Assembly (NCBI GenBank): GCA_027946555.1
Contig: JAPEVC010000116.1
Span: 50,626 to 114,625 of the forward strand
Length of the DNA: 64,000 bases
From: Gnomoniopsis sp. IMI 355080
Lineage: Eukaryota > Ascomycota > Sordariomycetes > Diaporthales > Gnomoniaceae
Direction: 5' to 3'
How positions within the stretch are numbered: position 1 is the stretch's first letter; every line of letters starts with the position of its first letter. Positions 1 through 13,425 of the stretch are shown piece after piece. Both the position numbers and the translations under genes were made by a program. Below the pieces are notes generated by a model, which was given only the letters and a program-made list of their open reading frames with translations, made no database searches and had not been told where the DNA came from.

Positions 1-3000
1 CAAGAGGCTGCGGAATCGACCAGTCTCTTGAATCGCATCATCGTTCTTTGGACCTACGGCTGCGTCAAGGGCCCCGAATCCGGGTTCGCCCTGTCTCAAC
101 GCCGACCAGAAACTTGGTTTGGGCTTAGGATTGGGAAGAGGCTTGGTCGTGGCCTTCTTCAGCAGTTTGTTGACTGTGCCTCTTTGCAAACACTGTTGGT
201 ATATGCAGTGGGAAGACAGTCTATTCTGGGAAGTGCGCATGGGTGGCGCAGCACGCTGACAAGCGAAGCGATGGGCGGCACGTCGCTGCCAACGAGTGGC
301 TGTCAAATGTTCCGAGCCGTTATTAGTCTAGCGAGTTGGCTCCTTCAAGTGAAGTCTAGCTTTCTTCAATGAAGCTAGATGGCCCACGTTCCTTATGTAC
401 TATGTAGCTGTGAGGATCTGCTTCTGGAAGCAGAAATATTCGGGGAAATCCGACTTGTCAGTATTCATCAATGCCCGTGACCTTTATGCGGCCCACCATC
501 TTATAAGTAGTTCCTATAATCCCAAACCCGTGTAAAACACTACTTTTTCCAAATTTGCACTGCATTCTGCCGGTTGGACCCATATGAGTTGGTAACACAG
601 CATGTAGACCAACGCGTATGGATCCCTATAGTGTGACTAATGAAAACTTTTCCACTTCCAAGCAAATGTGGCGTGAGACGTTGCATGCAGTTGGTCGTGT
701 CTGGCACATATTGGCCCACAACACACCAACCCTTGCGCAACCTGCACATTTTGTGACAAGTTGCAGTTCCTTGTATGAGGTATTCTTCTTTTGCAGCCAG
801 GCCTGATTGGATGGATACATTCAGATACGAGTATTTGCACTCCCATACATGATAAGATGATGTGTTGTTCCAATGAGGGATGCGAATTTGTATGTACCTT
901 CTAATATCTTCTCTGTCGAGATTTTAAGATTTCGAAATTTAGAGGTTACAGCAGACATAGCCGTCGTAAAGTGAAGGCCCGCCATGGGAAGCCTAACGAA
1001 ATGGAAAAGAAGAGATAGGACTATAAAGACAAGGACGAGGACGAAGACAAGGACAAAGAGGCCTGCTATACGACGCAAGATATCCTCGATCTATCTGGCT
1101 AGCAAAAGAAACCATCGTCGTGAAGATCTGGTCCGGCAAGACTTCGTCCCAAAGCAAACGGACGAGGTTGATAGTGAAGAGAAGGGAAGTATCTACCAAG
1201 TAAATTTAGCCGAGGGATACTTGTGTCATGCACAACCCTTGGAAATTAAGCAACGGTAAGCTATACACAACGGTGATATAATCGCAACCAATGTTTTATC
1301 AGCTACTATTGGCAGAAGCCACCGACACCCGCTACAGTAATATTTCCTGCATTTATAACCTAATCTGGTTTAAAATGATCGCTCGGCAAGCCGGAGGACT
1401 CCAGCGTCGACTTTACTATGATATGCTTTCTACGTTAATAACCTCGCCATTCGAGTGAACAGATCGGATCAATAAACGGTCAGGATTAGCAGACGGTTAA
1501 TCTGGAACTTCCCATCGAGAGCGTATTCCGGGACCGAGAATAGGTGGAGAGACAGGGATATAGGTTAGGAAGTAATGACCGTGCCAGCTCCCAGGTCTGC
1601 CACACTGTCACCAACGTGCCGAACAATACAATGTTTCCCGGTATTAATCCTACATGTTCCATGCTTCCTGTGTTGGCTTGTTATAAAATTAGTTTACGTA
1701 CCTAGGCAGAGTAATGTGCCTATATATCTACCAGGCACTTAGGCAGATACTGTATAGCGCAGTATGAATCAGGAGGCTTGCACGGTCCCAGGGCTGTCAG
1801 ATTCTAGATTATGAGGATTCCAGATTAGTCACTAGTGCACATCCACGGAAGGATCTGACTATGTTCCAAGCAAGTGGAGTGCAATGGATGAACAATCATT
1901 GAGATCTTCACCCGGGTCCTGAAGTCTGCCGAGCTTGGTAATCGTGAATCGGTACCGCTGATTGACTGACCTGAAGAACGAATGACTCTCTCCATTTGAC
2001 TACATTTATTCCTACCGTAACATGATGAAAGCTCGGACCCGCTGTTCTCGAATGACGGCTGTGAGGATGCAGGGTCTGCTATCTAGGTCATGTTGGTAAA
2101 AAGGCAGGGGATGCATGTTGGGCTACAGGGCGTTTATTTTAGCAAGTTGTGGAAGACAATTCCGGGACAAAGTTTCATTTAGCGGTAATCGAAGAGAGGA
2201 GAAGAAAAGAAAAAGAATACAAAAAAGGGGCGGGGGCGGATTGTTGATAGCAACTTGACTTTATGATGATGGACGGCGCGTAATATGCTCATAATGATCC
2301 CAATGGCGAGAGAAAAAAAATTGGATTCATGCACTGGGAACTTATGAGCACATGCAATTCCACATACTCACCCGTGGCGGCTGACTGTGGCGCATCTAGG
2401 CTTCAAAAGGATGCATACAGGATTGCTAGTCAGCCAGTTGGACGTATGAGCGGTGTACACGTACTGTGACATATATGTAACATTAATTTTGTACTTGTAC
2501 AGTACTTTCGCAAAGTCAGAGCAACCGGCAGACCTCGCTAAATGAGCGAATAATACCCGTTCATATATAGTACCTCTAATTGTACCTACGTAGTTTGCAT
2601 TAGACATGCTCCTATTGTTTTCTTGGTTCCCAATCTGTCCACGTACAGTCCCGACTGATGGGGATCAGCATTCTATACGGTGAAGGGCCGAAAGAATCTG
2701 TGCGGAGTTAGCGCATGCAGATATGACATTTTATTAGAGAAGGATTGGACAACGGCCGTTGTCCGCGGCCCTGCTGATATCTTGCGTACTCTGAGTACTA
2801 TGTACCTAATGTACCCACTTTTCTGGGAAGGTAGCGGCTTGGTCATACGAGGGGCTAGCAGCGCTAGGGGGGATTTTGTCTTCCATTATTTTCCCATCTA
2901 TCAGCCGAGCTGGGGTGCTGTTGGTACACAAGATTCTGTTTTTAGCGACCCGTTTTATTACCCGCCCATATTCTTTCACTTATGCATGTCCTATATAGTA

Positions 3001-4799
3001 CAGTGTTTCCGGCTTAGTTGTTTGGTCACACGCCTCATATAAAAGCCATTGCGCCATGCATCTAGACGCTATCCACCTGGTTCCCTAGTAATTCTGTCCC
3101 TGACCCTCGACCCTCCCCAGTCATCCTCAACACTATAACTCCCGGTGTCCACCATCCTTACTCGGTAAATGGGATTGGCTGCAATATAAGGGTGTGAACA
3201 GATAGGAGGGTCTATAATTTTGTAAGGCGTCATCCGACTGAGGAAGTAAGTTGGTCACCAATCCATCCCGCGTGCAGCTTGGGAAATTGCAATTTCAACA
3301 GCAATTCTCAGCTTTGCCTCCATGGAGGTGAGGTAGAACGTAATGACTTGTCAGACTTGATTAGCCATCACCACCTATCTCGTCGCCATAGAAGTCAGCT
3401 TCATTTATAGTCCGCTAAGCAGCAGGAATACGTTACAAAACTTCAACATATGATGAGCCACCTTGTTATTTTGCATGGTCGTCAATTATTTACTTGTTCA
3501 ACTTCCTAATTTTGGCGGATATTCCGCAATGGAATCGCATTTCTCAAGCACCGGCACGGTTGACTGTTCTGGCAAATGCTGACTTGAGAACAAATAGGTT
3601 CTGGCTTATACGTTTACGTTGCATGACTTCCAGGTCCTACCTAGGTGCTTTGGAAAGGTTGGGGCCCTCGTTTTGCTGGCACATTCGACTCGAGACTGGC
3701 AGAGTCGAACCGATTAAAAGAAGGTAAGATGAACCATACTCGAGGCAGTTACCCAGGGATTCCGAGGTCTGTTTGTTGCAAGTTGGCAGGTTGGCAAGTG
3801 CACAAAAAAAAAACCCGAGCATTGACCTGCTTCTTACCGCGATGAGGTGGAGGCAGATAGATGGGTGCATGTGTTTGTTTCTGCAGGTGGTGTGCAAGCG
3901 AGCATCAAAGGGGCCAGGAAGGTGCAGATGCAGATGCAGGTGCAGACTCCAGAGAATATTCCTGCCTAGCCATGGTTGAACAACTCACCTTACTTCTTTC
4001 TTTTTCTTTCTCTCCGCACCAGGTGTCTCATCTCCTTGTCAAACTTACCCAAAATTCAGCATTCAAAGTCTTTCGCCTCCCCGTTATACCTTCAGCCTGG
4101 ACATTCTACCCCAAACAACCGAATTCTTCTGTAGCTCTTTGATACCCGGATCGTTCGCATCGCAGTCGGCACAAGCTCAGATAAAGATCCCTCGTCTCCA
4201 TCCTCATTCGTGCCATTTGCCTGGCACAGCTCAGTACGGCATCTATTCTGGTCAAAGCTGTCTTACCACCATACTGCTCATTTGTCGACAAGTGTTAGAT
4301 TATCAGCCCTTCCGGTTCGTTAAAGGCTGTATGCAGGATTTTCTCACCAGGCACAAGACCTCACAGCCAGTACAACCATAGCATACATCGTCTGCTCTCT
4401 CTCCCCCTCTTCCTCTCTTCAAAGCCTTCATTTCTATCAACTTTCATTTCTACATTGGCACTGCATGTCTAATGGCTGCATCACTACAAAGCTGGAGTGA
4501 GGCCCTGTCAATCTCGCACAACCCCAGTCTTTATAGCCTCCCCTGGCGCCATTCGCAAAGTCAGAAGTAGCGCCCAAAACACTTCATATATGCGTGGTAC
4601 TGACCAGGATCACTCTTCCTACAGGTATTGCTGCAATCCACTGCCGGCTTGACTCGGGCCATAGACCTGTGGGCGCTCAGCAAATACTCATCCGCCCTAT
4701 TATCACCGTACACTTTGTGTTCTTAATTATATTGAGTCCAGTTGTAAGACAGCAACGATAGGCACCTGGTGGCCTCTCAACCAGCCTAGCCGACTCAAC
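1..4799. other. Gene-free stretch upstream of first gene
   Basis: I see no supportable gene here. The open frames are short, start mostly at TTG or GTG, overlap on both strands and resemble no family. The last 800 bases before the next gene become rich in C and T, as in many fungal promoters and 5' leaders. Low-complexity tracts include a purine-rich GAC/GAG run at about 1027-1058, an A10 run at 3804-3813 and a GCAGAT-type repeat at 3922-3947. No transposon ends, tRNA or rRNA were recognised. Confidence 0.6.
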
Positions 4800-7700
4800 A
4801 TGCAAGCAAACTCGGCGAACGACTTTCTACCAGCAGTCGTGGGCAGTCGGCCGTACGGGGACAATGGTGGGGAAGACGACTTTGACGTAGCGAGGTTCAG
4901 CGCTATTCGGAAGGAGCAGAAGGAGGAATTGGAGCGTCTTGACCATCACTACAGCAGCAGCCAGGCCGCTATCGACACCCAGGTACGAGGGGAAATCGAC
5001 CACTTATTTCAACAATTCCAGCTTGGAATGCAACAGCTATACACCAACCTCACGAAGACGGTTGGTATCACTATCGAGAATCAAGTCCAGCTCCGCCTGC
5101 AGCAGGACCGACTTCGGCAGGAACATGAGACAAAGAAGAGCGAAGTCGAAGCACGATACCATAACGAGGCATCAAAGCTTATCACTTCCACAACCTCTCA
5201 CGCAGGACGACATCCGAAGCCACCTTTACTTCCTAGTCAGGGCCTCGTCCCTAGCCAGGGTCCTATTCCCCACAGCGCTTCCCGACCACCGATTCACACA
5301 GTAGGTCCCATTTCGCATGCTTTGAACTTGCTTGAGGAGCTAAAGTACATCTAGGCTACCAATGTTGGCCACCATATCTCCACCCCTCCTGCTACTGCGA
5401 ATAGGACTCCGCCTAACCAACCGCGGATTCCACAGAGGGCCCTCACCAGTGATGATATGACTAGAGAGCGTGTTGTCCAGCAACCTCCGCGTAAAGAGTA
5501 CCTGGTGCCTTTACCAACCCCGATGCCCACGCCCGAGGATCTTATGCCCCACCAACGGAGGCTGGTTCCAGCTGAGCCGCGTCGTGCTGAGCCTCGGTCT
5601 ATCGAGCCCCGTCCCATTGAGACTCAGTCAGTCGAGACTCGCACGAAACCTCGCGTCGATACCCCTCCCGTCGAGCCCTACACCGAGTCACGTCAAGTCG
5701 AGCAGCGTTATCTCGAGTCGCGGTCAGCAGAGCAAGATCATGTGAGGCAGCATGTCGACCGTTCGTTGGGTGAGCAACTTACCATCGAACAACGTCAAAA
5801 CGAACCACGTTCGGTCAAGCACTCTCACAATGAGCATCATATCGAGCAGGATCCGGCCGAGCTGAGACGTACTGGGCAGCGTGGCGAGCACCGGTCAGTT
5901 GAGCAAGTTCCCACTGATCGACAGACTATCGAACAGCGTCAACCCGAGCCACGACAAATTGAGCCTCGTCCAGCACAGCCCATAGTGGCTCGACTCGTCC
6001 ACGAGGGGTCTATGCATATGGAGCAACAACCGCCGGCAGCGACAAGTGTGGACAAAGCATCAGAGCTCGTCGCCCAAAGCTCAGCTACGACGCCGTCTCG
6101 TCAGGAGGGTAAGAGAAAGGCTGCGGAAACTCCAGTCAGTGAGCAAGCGACCGTAGTGCCATCCTCCAAAAGACCACGTACCAGAGAGAGGCCAACAGGA
6201 GAGGACCTTGAGACCCAGGCAACTATGAACCGGAGTCCGCGTAGCACGCGGCGGTCTTCGGGAGCCCCAGCAGGAACCGCGAAAGAATCTCGAGTCAAAA
6301 CTATTCAGCGCACAATCCCGTTCCATGAGGTTTATCAAGATGGCAAAGCTCAATTCAAGCACAAAATCTTTCCTTGGCCGAAGGATTCAGATAACTGGTA
6401 CATCGTCCGATGTGACGAGCATCAAGTACACTTCAACAATGGCAATCCTATCCATGGCGCCGCGAAGCATGTCCATAGCCCTCAGCATGGACACCTCGAG
6501 AAAAGACACGATCTTGCCATGGAAATTTGCGGCCATCTTGTCCTGGACTGCAACGCCGAGCTGGCCGAACTCAATAATCGTGAATTTGAGCGTGCACTGA
6601 AGGAGGACAATTATCAGGTCTTCAACAAGAACCTGCTCACCAAAGAAGGGCGTCGACGTCTGACCGACGGGCCTGCTCACAATGTAGATGCTGTCAGCAG
6701 CTCATCTAATATCATCACGGTCGCAAAGAATAATCCGAAGTCACCAAGCAAGACAGGCAGCGTTGTTACCAGACCCGAGGAATGCAAGTTCTACTTGGGC
6801 TTTTGGGCGCCGACTAAGAAGTGGTACATGCTGATCGTGCTCCCCATCCGCCCCGACGGCAGTCTCCGGGAGGTGGGTCTAAGAGAGAAGCTTCAACAAA
6901 CTGATCTTTTGAGCAACGTGCCCAAATGCTACCGATCAGATCGAATTAGTCTTCGGATTATAGGCTGGCAGCCTGCTTATTCAGACGGTGGAGCGAAGGC
7001 TGACAAGCGCGAGTACCCCGTTATGTTTTTCGACAGCCCGGTACAGAAACACTCAGTGGGCTGGCTCCCCGGCGCAAAGCTCCGACCCGTTGACTTGTAC
7101 AACCCACCCGATGATGCCGACAAGAAGGGACTTGCAATGGCTCGAGACTGGTACGCGATGCGTATGATGCACCGCAAAGATTGGGAGCAACTTAAAAGAC
7201 TTGGTCCTGGGGAGCCCCCATCTCCCACTTCTTCCGAAGGCGACAGCGGAAAGACCGATCAATGGACCTCTCTTCGTTCTGCCCACAACGATGATATGAG
7301 CCCCATCCGCGGCAAGTCGAATGGGCCTGGCCTATTCTTCGGTTCTGGAAGCAGCGAGGAGGGGAGCGACATTGACGAGACAGAGGATCCTATGACTATG
7401 GACATCGGCCCTATCCCCGAGCCTGCTGATTCTAATTATGTCGAGGAGGATTCGGGCTCTGACGAGTCGAATGTTGATGTGGAAATGAAAGACACAGTAC
7501 CAGATAATGCCGCGGAGAATGATACTACCAACGTCATTCATCCTGATCGGCGCAAGTCGCTTTCTCGGTGTGGCAGTCAGCCCAGTAACCGCGGTCAAGA
7601 AACGAGCCTGGACGACGCCAGAAATGAAGAGACCACGGCTGCTTCCAGAATACATTCCGTCACAACAACTTCTGCCACACCACCCGCCGAAGGTCCATAC

Positions 7701-9028
7701 CAAGCTCGCACTATTGCTATGCCTGAGCAGGATCACTATTTGCAGTCTGCTCAGGCCAAAGCAATGGCCGCGGTGAAAGAGGCCGCAAGTCGTAGCAGAG
7801 CCTCTTCGGAGATTCCGGAGATGTTAGCGAGGTCTTCAACCTCGACAATTCAGCAGCACCCGGCTAGAGCACCTGTAGTCGAGGCAGGAGTGCAATTCTC
7901 AACTCGCCCGGATCTCATGAGTCACAGCCACTCGAGGTCCGAAGATATTCTAACACATTTCACTTCGAGTGGGAGAGGCGAAGTCAACGAAGCACGCTAC
8001 ACCTCTGAGCTACGTAGCACTGCCAACAAAGGTCAAGAGGGTGCCCAGGCGGTGACAAGAGCCGAGACACACATTGATCAGTACAAGCGATACGAGGCTA
8101 TCAGGGCGCAGATGAACGGACTGTCGAGTCGACCTGCCTCTGTACCGGTGAATATGGGCAGCGTTACAAGTTCATCCTTTGATCCTCCCCCGCAGCCAGT
8201 GCAGACTAGAGAGCCAGCGAACAATATGGCTCAACAAGCGCCCAATGGGTCGCACACCATGTCACCTCCGCTCAGCCAATCATCGGTGATGGTACCTGCT
8301 AGAAGCTCATCCACAACACCCACGCATGGCGTAGATTCGGGGCGCAGCACACCGAAAATTGTGGTCCCGGAGGACACGAGCAGGTGGAAAATAGTTCATA
8401 ATGGCTCAAGCGACCCGGTGCAGCAGTCCCATACATCTGTCACCAACAAGTCCTCTTCGCCCACAACAACGAAGTCGCTGCAAGCTTCAGTACAACCACT
8501 AGTGCAACCCACTCCTCAGCTGGGCACGCCGATCCACGACAAGCAAGAGACCTTTGACGTGTCACAATTCCACGGGCCGGAAAGCATCAGCTGGGCTCGT
8601 GAAGGTCCCAACAAGCCCTTCCTACGGCTGATCACGGACCCGATGCGGAAATGGGCCGAGACGGCAAGGGAATCAAGCTTGAAGGCCAGCATTGAGCCCG
8701 CGCAGGTCCAGTGGATTGAGACGGACCACCCCGAGGGCGACAGGGACAAGCAGCGTGTGAGGCTGATGACCAAGGATGACCACGAGGTAGTACTCATCTT
8801 TGAAACAAATTCGGCAAATGGGCGCTCTCAGAAGGCGGCGCTGCAGGGACGCAAATTTGTGTCATGGGTGAAGAGAATGAATGAGAAGGTGGAGTGGCGT
8901 GATGAGTAAGTTATCCTTCTTAACTGCTCACGAGTTTGGTGTTAATATCATCTAATAGAACAGGCAGTCGCCCTGGTAGCCAACGTGAATCTACTGTCGA
9001 TGAGCGTCAGTCTATTACGGTGGGATAA
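4800..9028 (+). CDS. Large uncharacterised fungal protein, probably nuclear
   Basis: Three exons: 4800-5300, 5355-8905 and 8959-9028, giving 1373 residues. Intron 1 (GTAGGT to CTAG) removes an in-frame stop and joins at phase 0. Intron 2 has a perfect GTAAGT donor exactly at the apparent stop and ends TAATAG, adding 23 residues. The N-terminal 130 residues form a charged, probably coiled-coil segment. Residues about 241-374 are a degenerate E-P-R / V-E-Q-R repeat. Basic clusters at about 420-445 (GKRKAAE, SKRPRTRER) look like nuclear localisation signals. Around residues 505-580 lies a compact domain with C-x2-H-x3-F followed by a G-A-A-K-H-x-H-S-x2-H stretch, a possible zinc site, then an aromatic-rich globular part up to about 750. 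The middle is acidic and Ser/Pro rich; the last 120 residues are again compact. I recognise no named family, so function is unknown; a chromatin or transcription role is inference. Confidence 0.8.
5574..5975 (+). repeat. Degenerate Glu-Pro-Arg/Gln coding repeat
   Basis: Inside the large first gene, short units of about 5-7 codons recur, each centred on IE/VE/AE followed by PR, QR or TR (for example AEPRS, IEPRP, VETRT, VEQRY, IEQRQ). At DNA level the unit is close to a GTCGAGCCTCGT-type word. The copies are diverged, so this is an old expansion rather than a fresh microsatellite. Confidence 0.7.
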
Positions 9029-10427
9029 GGAGCAAGCAAGCAGTTGATCACTTTTGCGCGAACGTGCAGAAGAGCACTCGCCTTACTATTGCATAGCCTT
9101 TGCTTCACATTGTTCTTTGGCGAAATACAGAGCTCTTAATGTCGTGACATTTTGTCGCATTTTACTTGGACGGATCAACAGCCCGCCGAGCATGGAGCAT
9201 TGCTGCGAGTCTGCCAGGCGTTCTGTTTGTCTTGCATTGAATGTTATTGCATCAGGGTGTTACGCGAGGGATAGCATGGGAAAGGAAAAACGCGGTTGGC
9301 CAGTGTGGCTTGCACCCATGTGTGAATAGTACGAAGGGAATTCCCCAGTCAGCGTTGTTGTTGTACAGTCCTTAATGCTGAAGCGGCAGAATGATAAGTG
9401 GAACCTGTGCTTGAAAGGTTGCGAGGTATCAATTTTTGCATGTGACAGTCCAGGGATGAGCCAGTCCAGCACCGCGGCTCTGCAAAGTGGCGGGCTGACT
9501 TGGATCTTCACGTTCACGTGGCCCGGGGTCCGGCTCTCCATTCCCTTTGATACCTCTTCACTCACTCACAACCTCGCATTACCCTACGAAACCCGTAAGA
9601 CCGTGAACTGCTCTCGTCATTCCCACGATCGCCATCGTATTGGAGAATGCTGAGACAAGCTGCGGACACCTCCACCATCCAACCGATGACGTCGCATTGA
9701 CTCTGAAGGTCGTTGAGCTACTCTGTAAAGTGGATCGAAATTACGGAGAAGCCCCAGAGGAACCTCGTGGCAAGCTGCAGCCTTATCGAGGAGGGGCAAG
9801 TCCGAATAGGGGGACGGGTGGTCAAGGGATTTGATCCAAACCGTTGATAAATGGCTGCAATAGTGAGTATTTCTTGTATTCATTCCCATGATTCTTTGCC
9901 TTTGGGAGGGCGCATGGGGAGTATCTGGTCGAGGGTCTCGGACAAGCCGGGGCAGCCTAGGCTGTCAGGCTACCTGCGTTAAGTACCTATTTGGGCAGGC
10001 GTCATCATGCTGTGCGCAGGTTGCAGCTGCCCAACCTCGACGTCAGCGCAGCTCTGCTGCTTCACCTCCAAATGCTTTCTTCCGAGTCCCCAGTGACTAG
10101 ACACGGCGTTGCGGTATAACTTAAAATGTCTTCACCCATGACATTGCTGAGAGGTCAAGCATAATGTTTGGTTCCATCGTGTTGCGCCAAGATCTCTGAG
10201 CTTGTCCTGCTCGTTGTTTTCTCAGGCCCGACCGTGCTGCCTGTCGAAGTCGACTATCTTGACACAAAGGCACAAGGCACGAACCAGGAGCCACAACACG
10301 TCTTTCACTCCATGCGACAACAACGAATGATCCCCTCCGCCAGCACCCTTCACTCTCGTTTGGTACCTACGTAATACTGACCGCCTGCGTCTGTTTCCAG
10401 GACGTTCCCTGGCTCACTAATACTCAC
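9029..10427. other. Intergenic, no gene seen
   Basis: It holds the 3' flank of the large protein gene and the promoter of the peroxin gene. The 300 bases before 10428 are C/T rich, as expected for a fungal leader. Short open frames here have no coding character. Confidence 0.6.
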
Positions 10428-12645
10428 ATGTCCACCTCGCGTCGCTCCCGAGGCGATACCCTCTCGAGCTCCGCCTCCTCCGACCCCACGTCCCACAACC
10501 ATGCCGACAACTTTTCCTCCTCTTTCCTCCCCGGTGGTACAACCGAGAAGCCAGTCTACGCGACTTTCTCTCCTGCAACTCTCTCCTCTGCCTCGCAGCA
10601 GCCCATCTCTGCTGCCAAGCGGCTGTCTACCATCCTCGTCCACCAAAAGAGCCCGCTACTCCTTGCCACTCCGCCGCAGGTCACTAGGGCGTTGGCATAT
10701 AGCCATCCGTTCTTGCTGCCGTTAAACAAACTTGCCGGGCTGTTAACGTGGACTTCAGGGGATCCTTGGGAGAGCTTCTTGGTGTTAGCGCTCTTTTGGG
10801 CTGTCGTGCTTTATGGCGATGTCGTAATACGTTTTGCCGGCCCCTTGTTACTGGTGGTGTTGTTGATTGGGGGCATGTATGGGAGGAGGTTCAGTCCTCT
10901 GAGCAGCAGTGGCTGGAGCGAGGACGGCGGTGCCGGAGGCGGGGTCGCGCCGGCGACGAGCAAGAACAAGAAGGGAAAGGGAAAGAGCAGCTCGAGCACC
11001 GATGATGGAGCAAGAGGAGCGCAAGAGACATCCTCTTCGCCGGCAAAACCAGTAGCGTCGGGCGCTGGAGTAGGCGCTAGCGGACAGCACAAACGCGCGG
11101 GCTCCGAGGCGACAAACACCAAGCACCAAAAGACGCTGGACGAAATTATCGAGACTTTGAAGGAGTTTACAGCACGATGCAATATCTTGCTGGAGCCGCT
11201 GCTGGAGCTGACGGACTTCCTGAGCACGCAACGCACGGCAACAAGCGCCACCACGCGACCTGCCCTAATGAGGCTGTTCGTGCGAATATTGTTGTGTACG
11301 CCATTTTGGGTGGCTCTGACGCTACCACCTCTGCGCGTAGTTACTACTCGGAGGGTCATGCTGTGCTTTGGCACCATTGTGCTGACATGGCACGCAAGAG
11401 TGGTCAAGGCAGCACGAACGATCCTTTGGCGAAGTGCCACCGTGCGCCGACTTGCAAACCTCGTCACGGGACTCGACGTATCAGTTCCTAGAAAGGCCAC
11501 CGCAGATGTCGAGAAGACCGCAGCCCAGCAGGCACTTGAGAAGACGCAGCGTCAGATGGGCAGTGCCAAGTTTGCTACTCGCGCGGCCTCGAGTCGTGAG
11601 TCGGAGCTTACGAAAGCCATACGAAGGCCCCGTGGAGGCAACGACGCAGGTGTGCGGTTCACGTTCATCATTTACGAGAACCAGCGGCGATGGGTGGGGT
11701 TAGGGTGGACGAATAGCCTTTTTGCATACGAGCGAGCGGCTTGGACAGATGAGCATAATAATCCGGTACCGCCAAGGGAGAAATTTGAACTACCTGCGGT
11801 AGAGGAGGACAGCAATATGCGGTGGCGATGGGTGGACAGAAGTCGTTGGAGGGTGGATGGAGTACCGGATGAGGCGGTGGTGAATGGCGAAGGAGAAACG
11901 TGGGATTATGATGGGGAAGGTGGGAAGAATGGGTGGGTGTATTATGATAATAAGGTAAGTCCTACTCACTTCTCTGGATATATAGCCGCACTCTTTGTGG
12001 GAGTCAGACTGACAAGACGACTCATAGTGGCAAAATGGCCGCCGCGGCCAAGATGGTTGGGGACGATGGACACGCCGACGGAAGTGGTATCGTGATGCTG
12101 AGCTGGTCGAGATTGACAGCGACGAAGACGACGAAGGCACAGAGGGTACGGCAACAACAAAGAGCGAGGAATTAGTACAACCATCTGACACGCCCATACT
12201 CGACTCGGAACGAGCGCCCTCCCTCCCACCACGACCTGGAAATCCCACCCTCGCAGCCCCTTTCACCTCTACTAGTGATCCCCTCAACCTACAGGAAATC
12301 AAAGAAGAAATCGGCGAAGATCCCGACGCTGCAGACGAGAAGGCAGATGACGTCGCCTCCTTGCTGAGCACATCCTCCAAATCTACAGGGCGATTCCGGC
12401 TGCCGAGCTTGAGACGAAGGGTAACAGACAATAAACAACAGCAGCAGCAGCAGCAGAGTACGCAGATTGATAGGGACAGCATCACAAGCAGTCCAAGGTC
12501 GGTCTCTGGTACGGAACGAAGGTCGCGGCGCACGAGCGAAGTGCACAGCGAGGACGAGGCTGCGAGTCTGGAACGGTTAGGAATCGCCAGGGCGCCAAGT
12601 GACTCTTGGGGTGTGGGAGACGAGGTTGTCATGGGGTTGGATTAG
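10428..12645 (+). CDS. Pex24/Pex30-type peroxin with dysferlin domains
   Basis: Two exons, 10428-11954 and 12028-12645, 714 residues. The 73-base intron (GTAAGT, branch CTGAC, ends ATAG) joins at phase 0 inside the dysferlin C-terminal motif, which confirms it. Hydrophobic segments lie near residues 113-150 and again near 278-310. A DysF-N segment (FIIYENQRRWVGLGW) sits near 410-455. DysF-C (DGWGRWTRRRKWYRD) follows near 517-532. This order matches the fungal integral peroxisomal membrane peroxin family (PF06398: Pex23/24/29-32), which acts at ER-peroxisome contacts and controls peroxisome number and size. The acidic tail of about 180 residues contains a polyglutamine run. Which family member it is cannot be told from the sequence alone. 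The start is the first ATG of the frame. Confidence 0.9.
12434..12460 (+). repeat. CAG repeat coding polyglutamine
   Basis: A CAA/CAG tract in exon 2 of the peroxin gene encodes about eight consecutive glutamines in the cytosolic acidic tail. Such tracts often vary in length between strains. Confidence 0.8.
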
Positions 12646-13425
12646 GAGATCCTCGCCTCCGGGCGATATGTTGGTGGCATGGAGGGGTGCTGGTTTTGAT
12701 CACGGCTCTGGCGTTCAGGGAGGGGAGGGAATTAGTTACTAATTTGATATTATCGATAGTGGCCGGTTTGCATAGCAGGGTGAATCATGGAATGCTTATT
12801 TTTGTGCTCGTATACACACTATAATCCTGCGGCTTTTCTGTTTATAGAGACGCATAGCAGCTTTCACCCATACTTGCATCTATTGGGGAAGGCTGTGGTA
12901 GAAGTGTTTTCCTATTATTAGTAAATTGTCTCTCTACGATCTTTACCAAGTGTTTTGTTTAAGTACAGGATGTTTCAATACTGTGGACCCTGCCCAGACA
13001 AGTACGCTGCCCAGACTCGCTGTCATGGCCTGCTTCGGTCGCTTGGCGTTTTCAACTTATTAGTACAGTCCGGTATTGTCCAAATTCTCTACTGCGTGCC
13101 ATGGCCGCTAGATTATAGCGTGACCGGAGCTACATTGCCCTTAATATCGCCTCTGTGAATTCTGAGAATAAGCATAGCAATGAGGGTTACTGATCTTGGG
13201 GGCGGGGCTTTGGTTTGCGGGACACTTATATCCTGTTGTAACTTGCTTCTACTTTAAAGTCTGCCTTCGCGCTGTACAACTCGCGACTGATTCCAACAGA
13301 ACATAGCCGCATCTCCATCTATTTCTTTAATCCGTTCTTTAGGCCTGACAGTCCCCACTCCTTGCGACCACTTCCACCTTGAACCATTGCCAAAAACCCA
13401 ACCACCAACCACCCAGCCAGCCAAA
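12646..13425. other. Intergenic, no gene seen
   Basis: It holds the peroxin 3' flank and the promoter of the secreted HExxH protein. The 60 bases before 13426 are A/C rich (CAACCACC-type), a common fungal leader composition. No further gene is supported. Confidence 0.6.

Noticed and set aside
10811..11500. 229-codon minus-strand frame
   Set aside because: It lies entirely antisense to the peroxin exon and is a shadow of its codon bias.
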